From NCBI GenBank assembly GCA_002786065.1, contig NHNY01000001.1:992001-1056000 (forward strand): a stretch of 64,000 nucleotides of DNA, written 5' to 3'. The notes below the pieces were generated by a model that saw only the letters and a program-made list of their open reading frames with translations, ran no database searches and was not told the origin of the DNA. The stretch is from Microcyclospora pomicola (lineage: Eukaryota; Ascomycota; Dothideomycetes; Capnodiales). Below are positions 21,880-32,185 of this stretch, one piece after another. Both the position numbers and the translations under genes were made by a program. Every line of letters begins with the position of its first letter. Position 1 is the stretch's first letter.

Positions 21880-23000
21880 ATCTAGATATTCTATAAGTAG
21901 TAACGAAGTGTTACTCGAGAACGTCCTAGTAAGTACTACCTCGACTACCTCTACAGCCACTCCTCGAGTAACAAGAAGTAGCCGCTAGAGCCTAGTATAC
22001 TACCCCTTAGCGGTTCTGTTAACGTATTACCGCAGCTTCCCTAAGTAGTAGAAGGTAGAGAAAGAGCTCGCTAAAGCTAAGGACAAGCAGAAGCTACTAG
22101 TAACAGCTTCCCTAAGTAGTAGAAGGTAGAGAAAGAGCTCGCTAAAGCTAAGAACAAGTAGAAGCTGCTAGTAACAGCTTCCCTAAGTAGTAGAAGGTAG
22201 AGAAAGAGCTCGCTAAAGCTAAGGATAAGCAGAAGCTGCTAGTAAGCTTACTAAAGCTAAAGATAAGTAGAAGCTGCTAGTAACAGCTTCCCTAAGTAGT
22301 AGAAGGTAGAGAAAGAGCTTACTAAAGCTAAGGACAAGTAGAAGCTGCCGGTAAGCTTACTAAAGCTAAAGACAAGTAGAAGCTGCTAGTAACAGCTTCC
22401 CTAAGTAGTAGAAGGTAGAGAAAGAGCTTACTAAAGCTAAGGACAAGTAGAAGCTACTAGCGAGCTTACTAAAGCTAAAGACAAGCAGAAGCTACTAGCG
22501 AGCTTACTAAAGCTAAAGACAAGCAGAAGTAGCTAGTAAGGGCATCCCTAAAGGGTAGAAGGCAGAGAAAGAGCTTACTAAAGCTAAGGATAAGTAGAAG
22601 CTGCTAGTAAGCTTACTAAAGCTAAAGACAAGTAGAAGTAGCTAATCGAGGAGTAAGAGCAGCTAGATATATAGCTAGCAAACTTAAGCGCTATTAGCCT
22701 AGAGGCTATTAACTAAGCTAATCAACCGTATAGTACACTAAGAGCTGTCCTTAAGCTACAATGCTAGCTTAACATCGGTAAGGGCTCGGAGGGTCGATTA
22801 ATCTACGAGGTCCGCACTATTAAGTAGGAGCTAGCGTAAGCTAAGAGTACGATCGCTAATAACTAGTACTCTACTAACAGTAAGACGGACGCGGCTAAGG
22901 GCGTTTAGACTGTGTCTAAACGCAGCTCGATATTAGCTAGAAGCAAGAAGCTTATATAATTAAGTAAGTTATCGGCGGTCTAGCAACGCAGTGTTAGGTT
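21880..23000 (+). pseudogene. Degenerate Lys/Glu-rich coding region containing the 71/39-bp tandem repeat
   Basis: The plus strand reads as a coding fossil: a Ser/Thr-rich start with TPRVTRSSR, then repeated ELAKAKDKQKLL-like blocks, then a helical tail near 22,630-22,960 with LSAISLEAIN and GRLIYEVRTIK. TAG codons stand where CAG would fit. The repeated blocks would form a charged coiled coil. The family is not recognised. It converges on the helicase fossil at 23.2-26.0 kb. Confidence 0.4.
22033..22640 (+). repeat. Tandem repeat, 71-bp and 39-bp units
   Basis: The unit starting CAGCTTCCCTAAG begins at 22,033, 22,104 and 22,175, giving an exact 71-bp period. It is then mixed with copies of only its second half, GAGCTTACTAAAGCTAAAG, at a period of about 39 bp. 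39 is a multiple of three and 71 is not, so the full units shift frame and the half units do not. The copies differ mainly by transitions. Confidence 0.85.
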
Positions 23001-23189
23001 ATCTTTACTTAAGACTTGTTACGATTAGCATTAGCGACTCCGCACTCTAGCTTGTCCGATTAGTATAGGAGTTTATAGGAGTTTGTAGAAGTTTATAGGA
23101 GTTATAATAGGAGTGCGAATCTATCTAAAGAGGGGCAAAGTCTCGATAAGGTCGGCTGCCGGTCGTATAGGAGTTTATAGGACATCTAA

Positions 23190-25990
23190 CAATTACTAAT
23201 TATCGAACAGTCTCGAATTCTCTTTACCTTTCGTAGTAGCCTGTCTTAACCTACTACGCGTAGATACTAGCGTAAACGACAACGTAAGCCTATTCCGATC
23301 GAGCTCTTGTAGTAGCTGCCTTATACCTCCTACCCGGCCCTTCTTCGAGGGTGTCAAAGATGTAGAACTAGAAGACCTTTTCCGTAGACTCGGATATGTC
23401 CTCGCCGGTATACTAGGCAAGGACGCTATAGCTATAGCCACGCGCGTAGCTACTAGGCTCTTAAAGCTAGTAACGCTTATACGGATAGTTGCTAACTGTT
23501 TAGCGGCCTTAATAATTCTAGGTAAAAGATCCGGTTGTGTTAATAGGGACTATTCCGGCGCGACTAGACTGTCGAATAGACTAGGAATATCTACGCTACT
23601 AGGAGTTAACGGCATAGCTATAATATCTTCTACCTACTGTCGTATACTACCTAAAGCTTGCTACGAAGAGGCTCTACCTTCGTACTACTACGAGTTGTGT
23701 GCTAACACGGCCTTCTCGACAAGACGTCGCGCGACAAGTATAGTAAGCCTATTATCCCTTCTTATAGCCTCCTCTTAGTATAACTACGATAAAGGACTTC
23801 GGATATTTAACGCCCTAGCGGCACTCGGAGACGCGTACGTCGCTAGACTAGAGGCAACAATCGCCTATAATCTAGCTCTCTTCTGTTATAGTACGGCCTA
23901 GTATAACTCCGGTACCTTAGTCGTTATAGCTTAAAGACAGCTAATAAGTAGCGTGCTATCGCTGTCTAATTAACGCTAGGTGCGCAGACTTAGGGCTAGC
24001 GCGACGAGCTCGTTTAGATCTATTGTTTACTAAATCGGTCTAGTAGATAGAGTAAAAAGGAAGGCTAGCTCCTATCGACACACCCTTAGTATAAAGGCAT
24101 CTATAGGTATCGGAAAACGTCGGTTTATATAGCTGTAAAGTCTAGCTACCTATTCGGATACCTAATTATTAATCAGGCTAAGGGCAATCGCGGGAAAAGA
24201 CCTAGCCTTTAGACGGCCTATCGGTTTATCTTCTGTAGGAGATACCGGAAACTTAGGGAATAGGTGTGTGTTACAATTGCTATAGTAAAGAGCTTGCTCT
24301 ATAGCAGGACGATCTACCCTTAGTAGTTTGTCCTCGCCTAGGTACGAAAGTATAACCTTTCTGTAGCAAGAGCTATTAGCTATATCTCTCTACACTAATA
24401 GCACCTGTGATCGACTTATACTTTCCGCCGTACTCTAGAATCTCTGCGTAGTAGCTCCTGTTACTAGTGCCGACGTAGGTATTAGCACTAGTACCGTAAT
24501 ATTAGGAGGCGTGCTACTATTAACGTCCTCGTCTATAGGTGTGTTTATAGACTATACTCGTACGGCAGTGCGAGCGGCAGGTAATCGGTTCTATAAAGTC
24601 TTTAGAGGTCGCTTATACTGCTACTACTACTCTAATATAGCCTACTAGTCCTACTATACTAGACGATTAGACCCTTCTGTATTAAATAGCTAGTACGGCA
24701 ATAGCAGATAACCTCGACTTCTACGTATAGGTCTACGACTACCTCGTCTAAGCCGTTGCTACGCATCTCCGATGTCGTACCTAATAGGGAACTTCTATAC
24801 TACTACGACCTCGATGTCCGGTATATTTATCCCTATACTAAGCGTAGTCGTAGCTACTATAACTCTTGTACTTAATAAAGGCTTCTTGAATTTGTCGTAC
24901 CGACAATCGTAGTCGAACTACGAGACGCCTAACGTAAAGGTCTGAACTACGTTAAGTACACACCTACGCTAGTCGCGAGGATGCACTATATATTACGAGG
25001 ACGCTGCTAGTAGTCTACTACGGAGATACTGCGCTACTTCGGCGACACTAGTCCGTCTATTAATAAATATAACAGTCTTTATAATACGATCTAGTATAGC
25101 GCCGTCGCTATTAACGCTAGTATAGACGGTGAAGTAGAGCATGTCGAACGACAACAGTCTGCCGCGAGGTATTAGACACACACAAATTGATATATTAGAA
25201 CGGTCGACTAATGTCCGAATAACTTCTGTCTAGTATAGGTACTTTCCGACAGTACAAAAGCCGACACTATTAAGGACTACTTACTCTGTATAACTGTCTA
25301 GGGTCGCCGAGCAGGTAAACTATACGACGTCCCTTAGTAGAATTATCTGCAGTTCGTATAACATAGTATAATACGGACGAAAGTCCTTCTACTATTTAAC
25401 AGTGTAGCATTCGTCGATTGCTACTAGGCCGATCCTAGACTGTATTTTAGGCTTTTTTAAGATCTTACGGAATGCTGTCGACGACGCCTACTTAGGTCCT
25501 AACAGTACGTGTGTATATTTACCCTATGCAATCTTAGATAGGAGATTGCCTTCGGCCTACTTTATGTCTGAAGTTACTAGACATAGCTTAGTGCATCCGA
25601 TGCGCTCGATGTCGCTTAGCTGCTTATCTCTAAGCTTACTTAGAGGGATAATCTGTAATATTATCTTCCGAGTAAGAACAGAGAAAGCCTAGAAGATAAT
25701 GCTCTTACCCTAGCTAGTACGAGCTACTAGGAGCGTGTCGCCCGAACCGAATATCAATCGCCTTAGCACTCGTACCTATTCTAGCCGTAGAGGAGTCCTA
25801 AGAATACGCCTAAGACATACCTTAAGTACTTAGGCTTATAGATAAATATATCCGATTGCTCTTACATTATCTACGAGCGTAGCTAGGTCCGATATTGCTA
25901 TTAATAAGACGTCGCTAAGGCGCCTCGCTAGCGGAGGTTATGTATTACTATCGCTTATAGCCTAGTCTCTACGCTTCTGTTGGGATCGAG
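23190..25990 (-). pseudogene. RecQ-like DNA helicase, RIP-inactivated
   Basis: One minus-strand frame carries the superfamily-2 helicase motifs in order. Motif I is a TS-x-GKSIIF Walker A at about 25,690-25,730. Motif II is IDECYTV, a DExH-like box, near 25,400-25,420. Motif III is TCSAT near 25,305-25,320. A KTVIFINRR block is near 25,075, motif V ATTTLSIGINIPD at about 24,800-24,860, and motif VI QRLRRGSRR at about 24,725-24,765. A poorly conserved tail runs to about 23,196. Many in-frame TAG/TAA codons sit where Gln or Trp would be, so it is dead. Multi-copy RecQ-like helicases of this type are common in Pezizomycotina repeats and subtelomeres. It may be cargo of a mobile element or a host-derived duplicate. 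Confidence 0.8.
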
Positions 25991-26054
25991 TAGATCTACT
26001 ATCGAACCGGCGTAAGTTTTTCGGCCGATGCTATACTATAGGAGCAGTTAATTA

Positions 26055-26520
26055 GCGTAGGAGTTTATAGGAATTTGTAGGAGGTCGTAGGACTTTGCTA
26101 ATTAGTGTAGGACTTTATAGGAGTTCATATAGTTTGCTAGATTGCCGGATTGCTAGAAGCAACTATAGCTAGTTAGATTACTAAAGAAGCTCGAAGGACC
26201 GGCTCTAAAGAAAAGTAATAATAACGTAGGAGTTCGTAGGAGTTCGTAGGAGTTCGTACAGTTTACTAGATTGCCGGATTGCTAGAAGCAACTGTAGCTA
26301 GCCGGATTGCTACAGAAGCTTAAAGTATTAGCTCGATTTCTCGAGTATAGCGATATAGGAGTCCGCTAATTAGTATAGGAGTTTATAGGACTTCGTAGAA
26401 GTTTCTAGGACTTTGTCTACGCTGCCGGACTGCTAAAGGCAACTGTAGCTAGCCGGATTGCTAGAGAAGCTCGATCGATTAGCTCGAGTTATAGACTCTA
26501 GCAATATAGGAGTCTATAAG
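26055..26520. repeat. Three tandem copies of a unit of about 150 bp
   Basis: Each unit has an array of the 10-bp motif followed by a conserved core, TTGCCGGATTGCTAGAAGC... then AACTGTAGCTAGCCGGATTGCT. Cores begin near 26,143, 26,273 and 26,423. The core itself contains two CCGGATTGCTA boxes. Confidence 0.8.
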
Positions 26521-26973
26521 ATGTCCCTCGCTATTAGCCTTTATTTTCTAGCTCTTCTAGTAGACTATTACGCTACTACTACTTGCTGCCTAGCTAATCG
26601 ACCTAAAATCGACAAGGGTAAGGTTTTGACTACTTAAACTAGATATAGGAGGTAGAGATCGCGGCGGAGATATACCTTATAATAGTTATAGGAGTTCTTA
26701 GAAGTTCGGTTAGACTGTTGTCGATAATCTCGCTAGCAAGGCAGCTTAAATTCGAGTAAGGATTAGCGTCGCGTATCTTTAAGAGTATATATAGTGCTAC
26801 CGTAATCGCGTAGCAGTGCTATAAAGTAGATAGGAATATAGCGTAGCGTAATAGCTACAAATTAAGTTACACTTAAGTCGTAACGAGTCCGTTTAGAGTA
26901 GTTATCGCGTTAAATATAAAAATTGCGATAGATCTGAATTCGAGTATTACATAAACTACGCCTAAAAGCTCTT
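26521..26973. other. RIP-altered DNA without recognisable gene
   Basis: AT-richer sequence with two more 10-bp motif copies near 26,695. No coding signal, RNA gene or terminal repeat could be recognised. Confidence 0.4.
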
Positions 26974-27116
26974 AGACGCTCCGCAATGGCTGCTAAGCGG
27001 GTACAGGGGTAGATAGCCGAGGGTGTGATATGATTAGTGCAGGACTTCGCAGGACTTGGCAGGACTCCACAGGACTCGAATCGGGCTTAGCTCCGCAGGC
27101 TAATTGCGGAGCGTCT
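26974..27116. repeat. 14-bp inverted repeat at the repeat/gene border
   Basis: AGACGCTCCGCAAT at 26,974-26,987 and its exact reverse complement at 27,103-27,116 enclose the unaltered GCAGGACTTC-type array. The right arm also pairs with a nearer copy (GCTCCGCA at 27,090-27,097), giving an 8-bp stem with a 7-base loop. It could be the end of the repeat block or a small MITE-like relic. Confidence 0.55.
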
Positions 27117-27267
27117 GAGTTCACTGAGATAAAGAGATCTGCGATCTGTCCAATGGCATCTATGGTGTATGACCACGGCTATATAAGTCTATGGAGTGCC
27201 CTCGTCGCTTGTGCAAGTCTGAAGATATTCCCATCATCGCTCGCGAGCTGAAGTATACGTTCCAATC

Positions 27268-28430
27268 ATGTCCAACCCATCCACAGCGTTATCACTAGCC
27301 GATGTGCGTGCGGCCAACACTGCACGTCTGGCCGCAACATCCCAGCCTCTTGTAGCAGTCTTCACTGGCGGCACGTCTGGTATTGGCGAGTATGCGCTTG
27401 GCGCCTTTGCCAGAGACACAGCCGCTGGAGCTGGTGCGACGATCTATATCGTAGGCCGCAACCAAGCTGCCGCCGATCGGATTGCTGCCGAACATGCGAC
27501 GCTGTCGAATGTGCGGTTTCGCTTTGTGCAGGCCAAGGATCTCTCCCTGCTGGAGGATGTGGATCGCTGCTGCGATGAGCTTGCTCGCCTTCTACGGGAA
27601 GACGTCGCGGTGGGCGCGGAAGCACCGCGAATTGATCTATTGGTGATGACCCATGCCGATCTCTGGCTTGGAGCTCGACGAGGTAGGTACTCGCCCTAAG
27701 CACTACGGATCTTTGACCATGGGCGAGAAGGCAGGTTGACAGCATCACTGAAGGATGACATCCAGAAACTCCCGAAGGCTTAGACAAGCTATTTTCACAC
27801 CTCTACTACTCGCGCATCCGCATCATTCACCAACTACTACCATTTCTGGAGGCCACCATGCTCCCATCCGCGCGCGTCATGTCAATCTTCGCGGGTGGGC
27901 TTGAATCCCCCAGGAATTGGCATCCCGACGACCTTTCTCTCCGCAAGAAGCAGAACTTCTGCCTTGCCTCAACCCGCAACCACGTTATTCACATGACGAC
28001 CATGGCATTTGAGACAATCGCGCAGCAGCACCCACGCGTCGGACTGGTGCACATCTACCCAGGACTGGTCATCACGCCGGCGTTCAAGACCAACCCACTC
28101 CCGCCGTGGTTCAAGATCACATTCGCGCTCACGTCGCCGTTCCTGCCTCTGGTCTCGTTGAAACCAGGCGTCATTGCAGACTGGGTCGTTGGTTTCACAT
28201 CTCCGCGCTTTGGAGGAACCCAGGAGACATGCGAGCTCAAGGGACAAGCGGCGCGAGCCACTAACGGAGTCGTAGGCGGCGGGGCATACTCCGCTAAGTA
28301 TAATGGCATAACGTATGGAGGCAGCGCGACTTATGACAGACTGAGGAAAGAGGGCTTCCAGGAAACAGTCTGGCAGCACACAATGAGTGCTTTCGAAGTC
28401 ATTCAAGCGGGAGGGAGGTTTGAGCAGTGA
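27268..28430 (+). CDS. Atypical short-chain dehydrogenase/reductase-fold protein
   Basis: Two exons, 27,268-27,682 and 27,766-28,430; the 83-bp intron has GTAGGT and CCAG ends. The product is 359 residues. Residues about 25-45 hold the Rossmann start VAVFTGGTSGIGEYALG, the TGxxxGxG nucleotide-binding motif, and IYIVGRN follows. The beta-4 region reads LLVMTHADL instead of the usual NNAG. A serine is present in RVMSIFAGG, but the expected YxxxK is missing: the region reads NFCLASTRNHVIHM. Related fungal SDR-like proteins, some in secondary-metabolite clusters, share this loss, so it may bind NAD(P) without classic chemistry, or act by other residues. The substrate is unknown. It is the first intact gene after the repeat block, about 150 bp from its border, with no RIP signature. 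Confidence 0.85.
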
Positions 28431-29574
28431 CTTTGGGACGTCTCACATGGCATATTCAGCGGCAGGAGGAAAGCGTTTCTTTTAGCCAAGCTTTGCTTAC
28501 ATTGGCGTTACATGGATGGGTGTTCAGGCTTGATCAAGATAGCAGCGAACGATGGTCCAAAAAATCTTCGCATCTTCGAACGCCAATCCCTCACGCTACA
28601 TTCCGTGTGCAGCCGCACCTTGTTGTGTTAGACAATCGCAGTGCCAAGGCTCATTGTGCTAGGCCTAAACCTCAATACCAGGACTCTGAAGGCACCAGGC
28701 AAGAGTGCTGTGCATTGACCTATCGCCAGCAGATCACGTTGGCCTCAGTCTCAGCAGGGCGACACCGACAAGGCACGCCAGCTCATCAGATAACAGGACG
28801 TTGGCATCATGCAGAGATGTCCTCCTCATTTCGACACTCCAGACTCATCGCCACAACAAAGTGACCCTAACGAGAGAGAAGCTTCCTATTGGAGATGATG
28901 TTCTTCTACGGAGCCACGTTCTCACGAGGAGAACTGGCAACACAACACCGTGTACTTTGACATACGAATCGACCCGAGGGTCTGGGTGCCGGTCGTGGCT
29001 GGCTCCGATACTTTTTGATGCCAGAGGAAGAGAGGGAGTGCGAGGGGCAGACGAGGAATTTGTAGTTGTGTCGCTTAGCGCGTGCCGCGGGCCGTCGCCT
29101 TGAAGCAGGTACGGCGTGGGCCGTGGGTAGCGTGTTGACTCACGTGCGACGTCAGTCTGTTCTGTTGCGCGCTCTCACGACCACAACCGCCGAGTGCTCG
29201 GTATCATCCTGAAACACCATCGCTTAAAATACATGTCAACGTCGAGTCGGCATCCATGTCCAGACACTTGCGCTGAAGCACGAAGACATGAGACGCTACC
29301 ATGTCTTGGCTCTTGGTACCACAGCGCATGCGTCCTTCGTGGTACAACATCATCTGGTGTGCAGACAAAGGCTCTAGTATCGGACCAACGTCCTTGGACT
29401 TGCGATCTTTACTTTTCCTATACTCCCTGCAAAAGAGCTGGTCTTCTTCCGCGATCCTTTCTTGATCTCCAACCTTCGCGAGTACGACCGCGTAGAAAAC
29501 GTGTTCCGACGTGAACGAGTGGAGAGACTTCAGTACCCTTCACCGCCACGTTTCGTATCTTAGAAGTCACAATT
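28431..29574. other. Intergenic, no gene supported
   Basis: Several overlapping open frames of 60-145 codons exist on the plus strand, but none has coding composition, splice logic or recognisable similarity. It probably holds the SDR terminator and the CAP gene promoter. Confidence 0.5.
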
Positions 29575-30429
29575 ATGCGTTTCGCTTCCCTCTCCAACGC
29601 CCTGGTGGTGCTTACTTCCTACAACCATGCCTCGCAGCTGGTCTCTGCGCAGAGTACGATTTCCAAAAGCTCACTAACAACTCGGACGACGACCACATCT
29701 ATCACCTCCACCATCACGATCTACAAAGACTACTCCACAGTTGCCGACACAACTTCCACTTCACAGCCCACGGGCGCCAGGCCAGGCAGCGCCTCGAGCT
29801 CTGTCGCAGCCCTCTCCGCCTTCGTGATGGCATATACCTCCGGCTTGGATTCCATGGTCCTCAACAGCACGAACCTCTACCGCACTCGCTACCTTGCCGA
29901 CCCTGTCAGCTGGAACTCCACGCTCGCTGATTATGCCCAGTCTCATGCTGAAAAGTGCATATGGGAGCATTCCGTGTGTGCTCTCCATTCTATCGTCATC
30001 TCCCGCTTCACCTGCTAATTGCGATCTCAGGGTGGACCGTACGGCGAAAATCTTGCGGAGGGCTACACAACTCCCTCTGACGCCATCGATGCTTGGGCAG
30101 ACGAAGAAAGCTCGTACGACTGGTCGCATCCCGGCTTCTCCGAGAAGACTGGGCATTTCACGCAGCTGGTGTGGAAGGCCACGACGCAGGTCGGCTGTGG
30201 TGCTGTACGATGCGACAATGACACTGAAAATGGGGCGCACGGCTGGTACCTCGTGTGCGAGTACAGTCCAGCGGGAAATGTGGAGGGGCAGTATGCATCA
30301 CAGGTCCAGAAATCCGGGGAAAGTGACGATGGGACACCAGGTTTGGGAGGCGCGGATGGGCCGTCGAAGAGTTCGAGGGTGCTGGTCGCTATGGCCGTGG
30401 CGTATTTTGTGCTATCTGTTCTTGCGTGA
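29575..30429 (+). CDS. CAP-superfamily (SCP/PR-1) secreted protein, probably GPI-anchored
   Basis: Exons 29,575-29,973 and 30,031-30,429; the 57-bp intron has GTGTGT and CTCAG ends. The product is 265 residues. A signal peptide (about residues 1-25) is followed by a Ser/Thr-rich, likely O-glycosylated segment. The CAP domain runs from about 85 to 225, with LYRTRYLADPVSWNSTLADYA, then across the splice site WEHSGGPYGENLAEGY, GHFTQLVWKATTQVGCG and WYLVCEYSPAGN. These are the CAP1-CAP4 signature blocks, and the two His of the metal/ligand cavity (EHS, GHF) are kept. The C-terminus is hydrophobic (SSRVLVAMAVAYFVLSVLA) after a small-residue stretch, as in GPI-anchored proteins. Yeast relatives (Pry proteins) bind sterols and lipids; that role is inferred. 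Confidence 0.9.
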
Positions 30430-30642
30430 TATTGCAGCGCACGTGTATGATTAATGACGAACATGACTTAGTGCGAGACAGCCAGAACTGTTCTTGCTGT
30501 GGCTCGGAACGCTTTGTGTCCATGAACCATGACCTTTGTGCGAATAGTGCGAGTCGAAGCTATAACGCCGTACCTGCCAGGGACAAAACCCACCCCGGCA
30601 TACACTTCTGAATCAGAATCTCTCACATCTCGCCATTCCTCC
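30430..30642. other. Convergent intergenic spacer
   Basis: Short spacer between the 3' ends of the CAP and MPC1 genes. No feature is recognised. Confidence 0.5.
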
Positions 30643-31451
30643 TCATCGCGAGACCTTATCTTGCACCTTTCCCACCACCTCCTTCGCCTTGCCCACCGCC
30701 TCATTCGCCGCACTCTGCACCTTCTCCGCTGCGCCGGAAGCCGCGCCCTCGGCCTTGATCAGCCCATCCTTGGCCTGTTTGCTGAGCATCTGCTCCCGTC
30801 CGCCCATGTACCAGTGGTTGATGAAGCGGTAGCCCTGCGTGGCCTGCGCGCCGAAGTTGACCAAGTGGCAGCCGAAGAGCAGGTAGTTGCGCGGCGTGAC
30901 GGCGAAGGCGTAGCGCATGAAGACGCCGGAGTAGCCGCAGAGCGCGAGCGTCATGCGCCCGGAGATGCTGTAGGGTGGAACGCGGAGTGGTTAGTTTTGC
31001 GGTTGCTGTCGGGCGTACGGAAGGACAGTGCGGGAGCGAAGGGGGGTGGGCTGTAAGATGCCTCGCAGGAGGAAGCTGGTGCGGTGTAAGTCGGGGAAGG
31101 AAGGCCTTACAATTCCGGGTCTTTTTGTGTGTCCATGACGGCGGCAATGGGGATACCGAAGTTCGATGCTGGGCCCCAGAAATCTGTCTCATTGCACGTT
31201 GCTCTTCGTCAGCCAACAGTTCCGTGTGTGTTCCAAGGAACGCATAGCGCTCCGCAGCTCCGTTTCTTCCTCTTCACGCTCTCGGAAGCCGCGCCTATGC
31301 AGATAGCGGCATAGGTAGGACAAGACGTACGAGTTGAACAGAAGTAATCCGTCACCGGATTCGACCGGATTTTGGCATTGAGAGCTTTGATGGCGGCGGC
31401 CATGATGGCTGCAGCTTCGGCGTCGTTCGGGTCAAAGATGTGTCGCGGCAA
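30643..31451 (-). CDS. MPC1: Mitochondrial pyruvate carrier subunit 1
   Basis: Three exons: 31,331-31,451, 31,111-31,183 and 30,643-30,967; donors GTACGT and GTAAGG, acceptors ACAG. The product is 172 residues. The MPC domain covers about residues 20-122, with KIRSNPVTDYFCSTHFWGP, IAAVMDTQKDP, FMRYAFAVTPRN and LLFGCHLVNFGAQATQG blocks typical of MPC1 rather than MPC2/3. In the inner mitochondrial membrane MPC1 pairs with MPC2 or MPC3 to import pyruvate. Family members usually have about 110-130 residues. Here an extra C-terminal tail of about 45 residues is rich in Ala, Lys, Glu and Val with an 11-residue-like rhythm, as in amphipathic LEA or apolipoprotein helices. An internal Met at residue 17 is an alternative start. 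Confidence 0.92.
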
Positions 31452-32185
31452 TGGATCGCTCGATTATTGTGGTCTCGAGGCGAGTATGTCAGAGAGGGAG
31501 TAGTGAGTTCAATGTATGTGAAGCTGTAATGCAAAAACGTCCAATTGCTGAGCTGCAGGCTTACGTTAGAAGCAGTTGGGGCACGCACGGCTAATAGCCC
31601 CGGGCGGGAGGAACGTGGAGCCGCGCGCAAACTCTCAACTAGGACTGCACGTCGCGTGGCTACGGCGCTGGAATGGTGCCATTAGCCTTCGAGACAACAA
31701 TCTACTGTCCAGTCTCGAAACAGAGGTATGAGAGAGTATCCTCAGGAGATGTGGGCTATCCTATGAAGCTATGCATTATCTATTGACTATCTCCGCCAGA
31801 TCAGCATCCCGAAGTGGGACCCTTGTCTACACATAGGTGATGCTGGAACATGGATACCACGGGTTTTGCCTAGGTCGATCGCCTAGATGTCACGATGAAA
31901 GTCATATGTGGCAACCACCATTTGTCATAATGCGAGGTGTGATTATTATGTGTTGGGATTGCAATAAAGTGCAGCGGTCTGCACAAATTTGGAACACCAT
32001 GATTGGGCTCTGTCTGGTCGTTCAAGCCTTACAGTAGCACATCAAGTCGTCTTTGAGATCTTTTTGTTACAATATCCTGCACTACAGTAGAGACTTGCCA
32101 CACCCACGTTCACCAAATGCTTGGCCAGGATGAGATGGTAGAGTTCGAGCCCCGGTCGGGAAACTTGAACTGAACCGAACAGGGA
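31452..32185. other. Intergenic, no gene supported
   Basis: Contains the MPC1 promoter side and the 3' flank of the SWIB gene. A tRNA-like GTTCGAGCCCC box occurs near 32,138 but no tRNA fold could be built. Confidence 0.5.

Noticed and set aside
28427-29103. Two overlapping plus-strand open frames of 132-145 codons after the SDR gene
   Set aside because: No coding composition, no plausible start context and no recognisable motif.
32100-32180. Possible tRNA gene (GTTCGAGCCCC B-box-like, TGGCCAGG A-box-like)
   Set aside because: The two boxes are too close and no acceptor stem or anticodon arm can be folded.
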